Positions 34,744-48,312 of a stretch of DNA of 64,000 nucleotides are shown here, piece after piece. Each line of letters opens with the position of its first letter. The first letter of the stretch is position 1. This DNA is from Manduca sexta (Eukaryota > Arthropoda > Insecta > Lepidoptera > Sphingidae): the NCBI RefSeq assembly GCF_014839805.1, contig NC_051142.1, forward strand, positions 434,001 through 498,000. The letters are read 5' to 3'. The notes under the pieces were generated by a model, which searched no databases, was not told the DNA's origin, and was given only the letters and a program-made list of their open reading frames with translations. Both the position numbers and the translations under genes were made by a program.

Positions 34744-37279
34744 GTAAGGACCACGCATGGCATGGTTGCTTCTGTCGTGGCGTCTAAACTCTGGCATGTC
34801 TTTCCTTTTGGACTGCTGTTAGTCTTATGCTAACAGCAATGTTGCATTGGAAACTGACATGTGCGTTTGCACTGTACTTGTCCGCATGGGTTGGGGACTT
34901 CACGAACATTTGCACTGGGTTCATTTTCATCTTCACTCAAATTATTACGAATATTTCTATTAATGAAACGTTTTTCCCATTAACTGGATTAAAGTTCGAG
35001 TTTGTCATTAATAATTATTACTAAAAAGTTATAATGCCTACGAAGAATTTAAACTTGGTAGAAAATTTATTGGAATATTATTTCATTTCAAATCGAATTA
35101 ATCGGGTCATCAACAAGAGTATTTAAGGAATATTTTCTAAATACCTATTTACACACCGTCCATAAATTTTTAAGTTTCATAAAAATATTCCCCGATCATA
35201 TGATTGCTACAAAAAGGTTTGATTTTGTTTGTGTTGTCAGTCATCTGAATACACAGAATTCTGTGTAAAAAATTATTTATCGCTTTGGGATATCTTCGAA
35301 AAACCATTATTTATGAATCTTGTTTGCATTACATAAGGGAATTGAATTTTCATCGGAGTTCTGGTCTCAAAAGACCGTAAAAAGCGTTGTAAATTGTTGT
35401 TTGTTTTGGATTTACGATTTTTATGTTGTGCATGTCTGGGTAAAAAAGGTGTTCGTTCGTGGGATTTTCAAATATCTTGGAAACGTCGGAAGGTTATTTT
35501 TTGTCGGCCATAATTATGGGTAATTGTGTCTATCGTTCTTTGGAAATATTATTGTCTACAATATTTGTGTGTTTTTCCTTTAGATCTCAAACGAACATCA
35601 GTTGGAGTTGAAATTCCGCCATTATTGATATTATTGAAAGTGTTCCAAGTGATTAAAATTATAATACGCACGATATGCTACGCACTCTACAGAAATATGA
35701 TAGTTATATCCTTGAAACTATAGAAATACAATACCACATATCCTTGACAATGTAAATCTACAGGAAGTCTAAACTAATAGTTATAGATAATCTGAATAGC
35801 GATTTGTTCTTGACTTTACGTGAAGATTACAATGGATGAGATTACAAAACAAAACATATTCCCACATTGCTTTGAACCAGTTTTGCATTCGAAACATTAG
35901 TGGCTGATGTTAGTTTAATCATTTTCGTAATTATATAGCCAGTAAGTTAAAGATGACTGTTTTGTTATTGCTGAAAACGATGACATTGTAAATTTACGAC
36001 TGTTAATAATTAATATTGAGATAAACTTTTGTTAATTTGTTGTTGGCAGAAATCACATTTTATAATTCATTTCGGACAAAACTCTTAAGTTTTAAGGCCT
36101 TTAACATATTACCTATCTAATTTGACTAACACATGCATTATTAATAAATTAATCGTATTAAAAACAATTCCAGTAATTAGTAAAAGTTAATTTTTGAGTT
36201 TATAATATGTATAACACACATCCATGACAGAAATAAAACCATAGGAAATGATAAACATTGAGAAAGGTAATTGCTAAGCCGCACTCGTCCAATAACATTA
36301 CAAAGATCACGCGGACACGCCAATCACTACTATTTTTAACTAATTTATCGAACCAGCTTTAATACAAATTGAACTGTGCTGTGTAGGTATTAAGAATTGA
36401 TTTTTGGATCGTTTTGCGACGTGATGAGTGAAAGGACTGTCGTGTGAAAGTGATTCCCTTTCGCTACACTTGAAATATTGTTATATCCACATGTTACATG
36501 CAGTTACGTAATCTTGTGAAGGGTAAACCAAAATAGAAGTTTTAGTGATGCCTGAAATGCATTAGGCATGCAACGAAACCCTAGTTCAGGCTCATACGAT
36601 TACAAAAAGGCTATGATATTAATTATGGTAAACAATCTTCACACATCATCTTACGGTTTTTTTTAAAATAAATCGAATGCAACTGAAGCTGATTTAAGTT
36701 ATGTCATTCAGTACCCTGGTTAGATCTTCGGGTTTCTAATAAGTGGAACCCTCGAGATTGCCTGAATCAACCCTACGTGCATAAGGTAAGTAAACTTGAT
36801 GATCTATACGTTCTCCGATAACCAATTGATTGATTAATTGACAGCGGAACTGACAGGGAAAGTTCCCATGATCGTATGGAAAGAGCGCTTCGAATTTTAT
36901 TGTTGCATATCGCTCAGACAAGGTTCTCTAATCTCATATGAAATTATATAATGTTGTTGCATATATCGGTCAGATTTAAATGTTCCTAATTTCACATGCA
37001 AATTATGTAATAAAAAACGAAATATTATAATTGGTATATAAAGGATGCAATATAAATGAGTCTATTATTAGAGATGTTAATATTTTGTCCTTCACTTATT
37101 ACATGACTTGGTATAGTGTCCAGAACATTCGTCCAATTTCTGATTTCAATAATAATGGTGTTAACATTCCAATTATATGATACGTTATCAACCGCAACTT
37201 CCCAGATTTCGGTTACCAGTACCCGCTAGTATTTGTCCTAGTGGCTTATGTAGTTTACCTACTGATAATGAAATTTCAA

Positions 37280-37380
37280 ACAGGCCGGCATAATTGTGGC
37301 GACTGGCGAGGGTAATCACCTCTCGTCAGTCGACATTCTATACAGACCCTACTCAGCTTACCATTAGGTGCAGGGAAATG
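37280..37380. repeat. Lepidopteran dispersed repeat remnant
   Basis: GGCATAATTGTGGCGACTGG, CTCTCGTCAGTCGAC and CTCAGCTTACCATTAGGTGC form a familiar repeat end. It includes an imperfect hairpin (CGACTGGCGAG with CTCGTCAGTCG). Confidence 0.6.
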
Positions 37381-40300
37381 TATAAAAAATACAAAGCCAC
37401 TTTTTGAAATCATTGTAGCTGCTTTCGCAAGCAATAAAAGTAATAACTTTTAAAACCATGCATAATATCAGGTGTCTGTGAGAAACACGTTACTGTGATA
37501 TTTAAAGTTGTTTTAACTAATTGATCTAACATGATGTAATCAGTGAAAACGTCTAAAAAGGACACAGAAATAGAATAAACGAATTAAATTTGGTAGAAAC
37601 ACATGTCATCAAGATGTCGGAATTGTTCAGTAATCCCCGCTTAATCATGGTCCTGTTAGATCACAGATTATAAATAGGAGGATATAGTAATATGGCAAAT
37701 GACTTATCCCACGCTCAATGATGTAGCTCAAATGACCTAGTTGCTCTTGATGATCGGGTTTTGGATGCCTTGATATGTCGACGTACAAAGCCCTATTGTA
37801 TTTCGATAACAAAAAATATGTAGTTACAAATTGTTGTACAGCAATAACAACGTCAACCAACTATAAATGATAGACTATCGCGTAAATGTGTGTGCTAGTT
37901 TATAAAATACCTAACCATTTTTTATAAATCCCTTTTGCATCGGTAAGAACAAAATGATAATTTTCAACAATTTTAATGTTATTTTCTCCTTTTACAACAA
38001 CTTTTACCCACTTTTTCTTAACTGTATTATGACTCTATTTACAAAGTTTCTTAAAATAATCCTTAGTCAAACACTTATCTTTTTGTTTTGATTATAATAG
38101 AATTACCTCTCAATAAAGCTTATGTTTTTTGTGCCAGAATATTCTTGTTGCTTGTATGCACTGTGGAATCATCACAACAAAAAATTGAGCATAATATTAG
38201 CCGCAAGCCGATGTCAATGTTTTGTTTTGGTTAGAATTCGGGGCAAAAAGGACGTTGATTGATTGACACTATAACGGGACTTCTGTAATTAATTTGATGG
38301 CGGTTTTCATTGAACAAATCATTGTATTATTATGTCTTAGGTTATTCTACGCATGTGGTAGGTTTGTGAACAATTAGTAAATCATAGACAAATCTGTATA
38401 ATTGTCAAACTAATCAATCAGTTGTCAGACATTATCCGTGTAATATTTACTACGTATATTTTATTCCGACATATCTTGTACACGATTTAATTCTAATTTT
38501 AAATAAATAAACATTATACCATAAAAATTCACGTACATTTAGATCTGTTTGCTGTTTTTGCTGAACATAACCGGACGAGCATTTGGTTTAACTACAATCA
38601 GTACATTTAATCATTTACCAGACTTATCGTAAAAAAACTAACATGGCAAAATGTAGAATACACTTCACATCCAACTTGATTTACGAGTGTTCGCAAAAAC
38701 TGGGCCATTGCCCTGTAAGTGCCGGTGTGTTGGAGTGTACACAAAAGTTATTTCAAATCTTCTAAGGCATTTTTATCACGAATGTATATGCAATTTAGTA
38801 ACGCGTATAATGGTGGATATTAAGTGGGTTTATAGAGAAATGTCTGATAAGTTTTATTGCGCTTTGGCTAGACCTCTGACCTTACGTTTTATGATAATTT
38901 AGTATTGAGATGCATTTGGATAAATTGCATACTGCGTCTTATGGTAGGGGAGAGTTTATTTAAGGTGCGTAATAAAGACTAAATTTATTTTTATGCCACC
39001 ATGATCTCTGATGCGTTAGAAAAATAACTGATATAATATTTGGATGAATGGTTACATTACTTGCCATTAGTGTTGTAGGTCTAGGAATATAAAAACGATT
39101 TTCGACTGCTATATTTCGAAAGAAACCGTTGAATAACTTGGAAGGTACTTCAACGTTTTAGTCTAAATTAGTCAACGATAATTGTTTTGACGTAGTTTGT
39201 GTCCTAAAAACTACCGCTCTATTAAAACACCGAAAACAGGTAGTGAACGTAAATTATGCGTAATTCTCATAACCGTAAAGGAAAGTTAATATATTTATAG
39301 TTTATGCTAATAATACGTATCATTAAATTCGGCAATGTTAAAAATAAAACGATTGTAATTTGTATGACGTTCATGGAATGAGTCATACGTGTTTAATTTC
39401 AATTTTATTTAAATATAAGATAAGATTAATTTATTTAAAACGTTTGCGCTCACATATAGAATTGACGTTTTTAAACCAAATTTTTTTATTGTGTTTTATT
39501 AGTTTTGTATAGGGTTTTTCCGTGTTGTTTGGGTGCAAAACTTGATTTTATTTTTGTCAGGTTTCGCTGTACCTGGTGAGTCGATGTCGACCAAAACTTT
39601 TCGTAGAAACCATGTGTATGTTTTCATAATTAATAAGTTGAATGACATTTGTGAGAAGTCCACGCACCGTGCCAATTTTTGTCATCGAGTATACTTTTTG
39701 AAATTGAACTCTATTCCTTAGTCCGTACAAACTTATAATTTCATTAACCGATTTGGGCATTTATTTATTTAAATTTCTGAAAAGTTACAAAACTGGCAGA
39801 AATAGATTAAATTATTTCATACTAATTCTATAAGTTCATAACGATCTTTCGTTCGCAAAAGACTAGTAGTTTTCCTTAGTGAAAGCAGTCTCATTTTTCC
39901 TCCAAATGTTTCTTGTTAAAACATGAAATTGGGTTACAGTTATATTTACCAGAAATTAGATTGTGATCTCATTTTGATACAAACGTGCTCAGATTTTAAA
40001 TATATCAATATGTGCCTTACCCATACTTATAACAGGAAAATCGACCTGCATCATTTTTAATTAAATATTATATTGTTTTTGCGCGATTTTGTTTAAATTG
40101 TTTTTATTTTTTATTAATATTTAGCTCGTTAATAATAAATTACTTTGTACACCTATCAAACTCATACGAATAATAAATTAGCGCACCACAGTATTTAGAT
40201 AAAAAAGCATGATATCGTCTTCTATACATACAAGTTTTATTACTTGCATAATACGCAGAATGATTTATAGAATCTTCAGAGGTATTTTAAATAACCAAAA

Positions 40301-40694
40301 CCATCAGGAGCAGTGCAATAGAATATGATATAATAATATAAAAGATAAGCGTCTGCTTTTGCATTAGCAATATAGGAGGAGCAAAAGTTTTTTATCATCA
40401 TTTACCAACGGATTTAATCGAAGAGCCTTTGAAGTTGAATGATGAATTACACGCGTCATAGATTACGACAAGCTCAAGCCAATTGAAACTGACATTCTGA
40501 ATTATTCTAAGTAGTTAGCAACGCCTTCTAATGAAAAGGCAAAAAACATTAAACAGTTCAAAAACAATTTTATTAAGGTCCTTTACCCTATCAAGTTGAT
40601 ATCAAAATTATTATTTGAAATTATCTTTTAAGGCATTGAAAGTCGTAAAAAGGTGCCAATAAAATCAGTGTTGATGGATTTAATTTTGTATGTT

Positions 40695-40850
40695 TCCTTT
40701 GAATTACGAAGCGAGCTTGCTGTTCGGCTGATGATAAGCGATACGACCGCTCATAAACAGTACATGATTTCGCAGCATTCAGAATCTAAAGTCACGGGCA
40801 ATTACAAGTAACAAAACAATGCCGGTAATGCAGGAAACGTCAGGTAATAA
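40695..40850. repeat. Lepidopteran dispersed repeat remnant
   Basis: CGAGCTTGCTGTTCGGCTGA, TGATAAGCGATACGACCGCT and CATAAACAGTA belong to a repeat seen widely in moth and butterfly genomes (recognised by motif memory). Confidence 0.6.
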
Positions 40851-43090
40851 GTCATTGTTTTAGTTTTTCACGTGTTTCTTTGAAATACATAATAATTAAA
40901 TGGCCATGAAGGGGTCATCGGTAGTAATTTCAATTTGTATTTTTGTGCAAATTATCACTTAGAAGCTTTAAGCTTCGAGATTAGATTTCGAGATATCGAA
41001 TTTTAGGAGAGAAATTCTTTTGATCGCCCACACAAGTTGTATTCATATTATATATAGGTATTTATAATTTACTATAATTGGAAGTTGTTCCTGTATAGCC
41101 GAACTGTTTAGTTTAATTTAATTATTTTTATTAACATTACCTTAGCTCCTACTTTGTTAATTAGTAAAAACTAGAAAAGACAATAATACATTGTTTCTAC
41201 TTTATTTATCTTCGGAATTATAGAAAAATTTCACTAAACAAGACTTACAATCATGTGATACAAATTTGCACATCAAATATAATATAGAATTATAACGCAG
41301 AGCCAGCGATTAACTACGACAGTTACATTCAAAAACCAACGCGCACATAGTACCACCTACATAATTGCAACATATGAAAATAAGTAGCAAAATGGTCTAA
41401 AATTTAATTAATTAACATAAAATTCACGGTAACTAAAAATAACGTAGGATATGCAAAATCCAAAAATACAAAATACGCATCTGTTTTCAATCAATATCTG
41501 AACCACTTGATCTGGAAACTGAATTGTTATAACATCGTCGATGTTTTGGCGTGCATTTTAAATATTATGATTAATTGCGATACACATCTTATGTTCCATG
41601 GTTTTGCTCCCACGATCATCTCGCGCTTTTATTCTTTTCATTCAAACTGTTAAGAATTGTCCCATGCATATGACGATATTTTTTATTTATATTATTTTAA
41701 GATTGAAAATTGTATATCACTGTTACGATCTTAGTAATAGAGTATATCGTTTAGTTTGGTTTAATCAATGACTTAGAATTGTTCAGCCAGTCGGTGTACA
41801 TACAATATTAAGACTGAACAATTCAATTAGTATGTACTACATTGCTTTTCTGTCGTAACGCTCCCTTAGAAAAGCATGACAACATGTAAAAGGGGTGCGG
41901 GCTTGCGGGTTGAGCGCGATATTGACCATTTTTATCCCTCGGCAACAGTACCTCCATTTTTCTGAATAAAAGGTTCTTTACGTCCTTTTCTGTACCCGTG
42001 ATAACGTAGATATATAGTTGTCATGATCGGTTGAATAATTGAGGGATGAAACCGAAACAAAAAACTTCATATTTATAATAATAGGAAAGCGAAGAGCGTC
42101 GGCATTTCTATTTTAGGCAGTAGGGTGACGTGGCAAGAATTCATTTGGGAACCCATACTTAATAAAGAACTAGTTGGATAAAATTAACTACTACAATAAT
42201 AAACATAAACAACATCGCCAAAATACTAATGACGAAGAGACAAAAATCCACATAAAGCCCCATATTTAATTCGATAAAGCACTAATAGCTCAATAAATAT
42301 GTTCCTCATTATACGTACACAGACGCGTGCCGTAATAACAATCTAATGTGTCCATTATGTGCGAGAACCTTCCTCTAGAACAAACGTGTAGGAAATTGTA
42401 TGTAATTTTAATTCTGCACGCGTGTCTAGCTTTTGTCGTCCGCAATGTACGGACGGACGAATGCGACGTATATTAATGTGGATTAAAGTGTGAGAGGATG
42501 CGAGAGCGTTACCTTTAAATAATATTAACTGGATATACTAACAAACAACAATGAATACTTCTTTTGATAAACCATAACGGAGGCGAGAGTGTTGAGTTAG
42601 AATAGCGAAAATTTTAATAGAAATAATTGATTGATTCCTTCCTAATTGAATTTCGACCACGGCGGCCAATTTTAACATCTGTTAACAGTAAACAATTAGT
42701 TTATCGGACTCATGTAACAATAATATTAGCCTTGTATTATATTATAATGCCGAACTACTGAGGTTTAGGTCATATTATGTCTACCACTATCGACTAACAT
42801 ATGTTGGAAAAAATTATATGCCTTTAATATCCTCATGTAGAATCCAATTTTTTTCTCGCCACGCTACCTTTGACCGTCGATTTCAGAAATGATAAACATT
42901 GCGCTTGCGTTTCATATTAAATGCGTTGAAATAAAAAAAACTACTAGAGACATTGGAACTCTTTAGGATACGACCGTTCATAACACTAATGTGCTACAAA
43001 ATAAGGCAATACGAGACTAAAATCTTATGTCTCAGGTTGAGGAACGCAGGGGAGTGCTATACAGTACTTTGTAATTAAAAATTCTTTATA

Positions 43091-43590
43091 NNNNNNNNNN
43101 NNNNNNNNNNNNNNNNNNNNNNNNNNNNNNNNNNNNNNNNNNNNNNNNNNNNNNNNNNNNNNNNNNNNNNNNNNNNNNNNNNNNNNNNNNNNNNNNNNNN
43201 NNNNNNNNNNNNNNNNNNNNNNNNNNNNNNNNNNNNNNNNNNNNNNNNNNNNNNNNNNNNNNNNNNNNNNNNNNNNNNNNNNNNNNNNNNNNNNNNNNNN
43301 NNNNNNNNNNNNNNNNNNNNNNNNNNNNNNNNNNNNNNNNNNNNNNNNNNNNNNNNNNNNNNNNNNNNNNNNNNNNNNNNNNNNNNNNNNNNNNNNNNNN
43401 NNNNNNNNNNNNNNNNNNNNNNNNNNNNNNNNNNNNNNNNNNNNNNNNNNNNNNNNNNNNNNNNNNNNNNNNNNNNNNNNNNNNNNNNNNNNNNNNNNNN
43501 NNNNNNNNNNNNNNNNNNNNNNNNNNNNNNNNNNNNNNNNNNNNNNNNNNNNNNNNNNNNNNNNNNNNNNNNNNNNNNNNNNNNNNNNNN
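43091..43590. other. Assembly gap of exactly 500 N
   Basis: Second round-number join, between contigs B and C. Sequence resumes inside a UBR4 intron at the point matching 9648. Confidence 0.99.
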
Positions 43591-43826
43591 ATCATTTGTC
43601 ATTCATATTTTCATTTGTAGGTAGTCGTACTGTTTTACGAGGTGTCTACAAGAAGGTATGATGAATAATGTTGGGATTGTTTTGTATGTATTTTGGTCTC
43701 GACTGTGTAGTGATAGAGGTCGTGTTACGGTCAGGTACAAATTCTGATACTCAAAAAATGGGAAGTAAATGTTGATCTAAGGATAGTATGCAATTCTATC
43801 GAGCTCACACAGCTGTTATTATACAG

Positions 43827-45016
43827 GAGCCGTGTGGCGGGTCGTGAAGTGACTGCCCTGGAGGCTTCGTTGGCGTGGGCGCCGGCCAAAGTGCTGGAGT
43901 CCGCGCACGAGGCCGAGGGACCGCTGTACTTCATTACTCTCATGCTTGTGCTTTATCCACACGCCAAGTAAGTAAAACGAACAAGTTAATATGATTAAGC
44001 GTTGAGACACTTTGTAGTGGTTGTTTTAGGTAACAAACAAATGAATGATGCCTGTTGTTCACTGTTCTAAGTATTATATAATATTTGACTCTTTTAGATG
44101 GTGACAGCTTCACACCTTTTTTTTCTTCCGTCGAATCGACGAAAGTAGACTCGTATCTTAATATCATTACCTTTAACTTTTATATTATTATAACCATCTT
44201 CATCAACTATGCAATACGATGAAGCTAGACAGTACGCAAGTTGTTCCTTCCCCCGCTAGATGGCGCGCACTGAAGGTGGAGCAGTTGAAGCGGCTGCTGA
44301 TGGGGTCACGTGCGCGCGGCGCACCCGCCGGGCCCGCCGTGCGCGCTCGCGCCCGAGCACCGCGCCGTCAAGCAGTGGGCCGACTACAAGCCCTACGCGC
44401 TGTTCGTCGCCATCATCGACCAGCTCTACAATGTCATGTTCAAGGTACGGTGTGACGTTACAAATTGTTTTATACTGAACCTCAGTTGCGGTTAGATAGG
44501 ATAGGAAGGACTTCACACAAGGCAACAGACGATTAATGTTACTAGAAATTTGTATTCATATTGGTATGTTGTTGGTATAGGATCTATAAAGTTAAGTTTA
44601 CTATACGTCGGACACGGTTTATAAAACCAAAACTGAACTCTCGGAATAGCCTTACAAAAACAACTGAGACTACGGTGTTTACGCTCTACAGTAATGTACG
44701 AAATAATTCTGTAAACATTAGGGCATCTAAATAACAGACAAAAAAATCTAACGGGTCCACATTTTTTATCCTCGTTACATTTTGTTTTCAGACCGTATCA
44801 GCGACAACTGTAGACCAATGGCCATTAAAACTAGCAGAATACATCAGACACAACGACGAGGCTAACGCCAAGGCAGCGGAGCGCATAGTGACAACTTTAA
44901 CGGACGAGCTCCTGCCTTGCGCGTCATTCGCGGAGTTCTGCGACGCGGCCGGGTTCCTCGAGCTCATCCCTGATCCCGACGCGTTCCTGCAGGCACTCAT
45001 CGACGAGCAACCGTGA
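43827..45016 (+). pseudogene. UBR4: UBR4 last three exons, second (allelic) copy with frame-breaking indels
   Basis: Exons at 43827-43967, 44260-44444 and 44792-45016 (TGA 45014-45016) correspond to 9884-10024, 10317-10506 and 10854-11078. The first and last are intact. The middle exon is 185 nt instead of 190: in the GC-rich part (about 44293-44352) one CTG unit is lost, a G gained, a C lost and a GC pair lost, leaving the reading frame shifted. All upstream UBR4 exons are absent because the contig starts here. It should be treated as a redundant haplotype with consensus errors, not as a true pseudogene. Confidence 0.9.
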
Positions 45017-45315
45017 GGCCGGCTCCGCGTGCCGCACTGCCTCAGCTACAACGGATGCATGGCCTGCTAACCGTCGGCTATAGGTAGTGATCGTCATGAA
45101 ATATAGTGGTTTAATCCATATCCAAAGTGCACGACAGAATTCGGACTCACATCAGTGTTATGTGCTTGTATCTACTGCTTTTAAATTGAATCCTATATCT
45201 CATGTAACTGAATCAATATGTAACTAGAAATTGTATTTAATTAAATTATTCTACATGTATCCCTCGTACGCTTTGGTAGTTTGACAATTCAATATATTCG
45301 GTGTTTTGTTTGGTT

Positions 45316-45321
45316 AATAAA
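45316..45321 (+). terminator. Poly(A) signal AATAAA, UBR4 second copy
   Basis: Counterpart of 11378-11383. Confidence 0.6.
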
Positions 45322-46552
45322 TAGTTTCAGCTTCAAATGATTTGTTTTATTGAAGTGTTAATTACCCTTTACATCTTTAAATTCGAATTTTCACAAGTAA
45401 TGAATATTGCTGTTATTATACGCTTAAGGGTCAAAACTTATGGTTTGTTGTTACATATTTAAAAAAGAGTAGTTTGTAAAACTGCGTATACAGCAAATTC
45501 GGAAATTATTCAAAAACCTCTAGAATGTCCAAATGGAATATAAGAACATATTAGCTACATTTTAGTCGCAAATATACCACACCTGTGTGTAGAGTGACTT
45601 ATTTCATAAAAGTTTACCATCAGTTAATTTCTCACAGTTGTATTAGTCATACGTACACATCCAGTTAACGTTTACTACAAATTGCCTAAACGTGTTTATA
45701 TTCTACGGGAACGCCCACGCTAGGTGCAGGCCACTTACCAACGCCATAGTTGAACAATACAGCTATTCAAACAGCACGCGCTCTTCACAACACAAGTATT
45801 AAAGCTCTCACAAACTGGGTAATACATTGCACTTGTCACAGGCGTGACACTGAGGATGGACCTTGACATGTCAGAGGCACATTTTTAAAGTTGCGCAGGC
45901 TGATGTGTCGTGATTAGAGATCGACACGATACTTGCGAAAGATCCGGTTAATGGAAACACTAGGATTAGGTTTGGAGGACAACGATGTGGGAACTGGAAT
46001 TTAGGGTTAAGGTTTTTGCACGGATCACATTTGGAATGACATCATGACTCGATCGCAGACATGTACGAAAAAATCGTGTTATTCACGATCCGTAGTGATA
46101 ATGCTACGTACGGACATATTATCTGATCCTTGTGCATCTCAATATAACAATTTAGTAGGTATTTACCACGATAGTTCACGATATTTATATTTTTACAGCT
46201 CCAGACGTTTGTCAGATTACAACTGTGTCGAATTCTCATTACAAAAGTAACGCCTATTCGCATGCGTGGGTAGTTTAATATTCCGCGACCTTTTCTCGAT
46301 AATTCATACATAATCACATACTGCGCGCATTCGCGTTATGTATTCCAGATGCATGTCATTAGTTAATCTTTTGTGCGTCGGCGACAATGCTTTTGCGATG
46401 CATATGTAATGTGATTATACTTGTAAATACAGGTTTAAATGGTACTATTAGAGTGTGATGGGAACGCTTGCACAATGCGTTCATTTTATTTCTTCTTTGA
46501 ATGTGGGAGTTAGGGCTGTCATCTAGATAAGAGAATACATACATATACCGGG

Positions 46553-46610
46553 AAAGCATATACATGTAAGCAGAGCCCTGGGACTCTGCCTACATATGTG
46601 TATATGCTTT
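46553..46610. other. Intergenic hairpin, second copy
   Basis: Same 58-nt stem-loop as 12618-12675, unchanged although neighbouring homopolymers differ between the copies. Confidence 0.5.
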
Positions 46611-47012
46611 GTTTATCTGGATAAACGCTAGCGTATTTTAATATAGGTGACCCATATATTATATCGACAATCAATAAGCATTTTTTTTAAACCATAAAAC
46701 TTCCAATACTGACAACCCTAATTTGAGGTCATGACATAATGTCATTGATGATCAGTGATGGCGTGTTATGACGAGGCTGTTGTCATCACGACCCGTGTCA
46801 GTCTCGTATACAAGACAAATGGGATGGTTAATTGCAACTCGCTCGATACTAATCGATTACCAACACTTGACATTTCGACCACCCCAGCACATCTGCTAAA
46901 TGAAAGTTATGCATCGCTGCTGTCGTCGTAAAAAGTAGTTTGAGGTTCAAGGTCTTACTGTGACCAGTAGTGGAATTTTATATTTTTGAGTAAGTAATTA
47001 TAATATAATAAT

Positions 47013-47333
47013 TTATATTATATCAGCCCTGTATTATATAAGTACTGTCCACTGCTGAGCACGGGCCTCCTCTACTACTGAGAGGATTAGGCCTTATTCC
47101 ACCACGCTGGCCTAGTGTCTATTAGTACGGATTGGTAGACTTCACACACCTTCAAAATTCCTATAGAGAATTTCTCATATGCTTTCACCATGTTTTCCTT
47201 CACCGTTAAAGCAAGCGATAATTCACAAAGAACACACACATATTTTTTAGATAAATCAGAGGTGTATGCCCTTGATTTGAACCTGCGGACATTCGTCTCG
47301 GCAGTCCGTTCCAAAACCAACTAGGCTATCGCC
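47013..47333 (-). mobile_element. Intergenic SINE, second copy
   Basis: Counterpart of 13084-13418, shortened by several single-base deletions and by a rearranged few bases (CATATGCTTTCACC replacing the usual CAGGTTTCCTCACC context). This is in the part of contig C that looks poorly polished. Confidence 0.85.
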
Positions 47334-47905
47334 TTGTGTAATTGACAGGTCTAACAGAAGGATTAATACACGGAAAATTATGGATAATTTTTAGATTTTT
47401 CTTTGCCTGATCACGGCGATTTTATCATTATTTATTACCTCATCTCGTATTCCAACAAGGACTTGTTTATTTTGAGATACAAAAAGTACGAGTTTCCATT
47501 CAAGTATTTTAAATATTATGGGCATAAGTAAAGTTTGTACAGTATCCACGCAGATTCCAGCATGGGGCGGAATAGTCCGCTTAACCGTGAGAACTCAGCA
47601 CGCAGTGTAGTCACACTTCCGTCAACATTAAGTTCTATAATCGTTCGCTAAAACTATATTAGTTTCAGTATGTTGCATAACAAAAATTATAGGTTAAAAT
47701 AAAAACAAAATAATAATTAAAATGTTTATATTAATAACATGTGAGATATTTGATTAAAGTATAAACTTAATATTATCCTCACATAATCACATAGGCACAG
47801 GCACTCAAGTATGGACATGTTATTTTGTATACAACACGTGACCGCGACCGCCGCTTGACGAACGGTTAAACTGCGGCCGCGGCGTTAATATTATCTTAGA
47901 TATAG

Positions 47906-47911
47906 TTTATT
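47906..47911 (-). terminator. Candidate poly(A) signal, aquaporin second copy
   Basis: Counterpart of 13997-14002. Confidence 0.4.
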
Positions 47912-48312
47912 CACAATATAAATAGACTTACACTTACATACCCTAGGTTTAATTATGCTACAGGTCACTTATCGTTCATCAGATTGTGTCGATCGGTTCG
48001 GAGATATTGTTTTTGTTTCTGATGTTTCTGACAAAGTAGGTAAGCACACAGTTCTATTTATACCAAGCCCGCCTCGAATATAAGCTCGATATTCGACTCA
48101 CGCATACTTGGGACCAAGAAAAGATAAATACTCTGTTGTATATAAATAAAGCCTCCTTTACATTTTCCCAATACATCACCCAAAATATTTGGCATCGAAC
48201 AAGACCGATGGCGCGATCTTTCACAATATTTTAATATAAAAAAATCTCGTTGTACAAAGTATGCGCGAGGCAAATGAGACGGCGCGAGTGTCGGTGCGGT
48301 CACCGAGTCTGC

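Larger units (their letters stand above)
34744..43090. other. Right part of contig B: AT-rich, no gene seen
   Basis: Apart from two repeat remnants (37280-37380 and 40695-40850) and minor hairpins such as 41776-41824 (11-bp arms GAATTGTTCAG), I see no splice-bounded coding segment. Open frames here are short, low in GC and without recognisable motifs. Confidence 0.5.
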
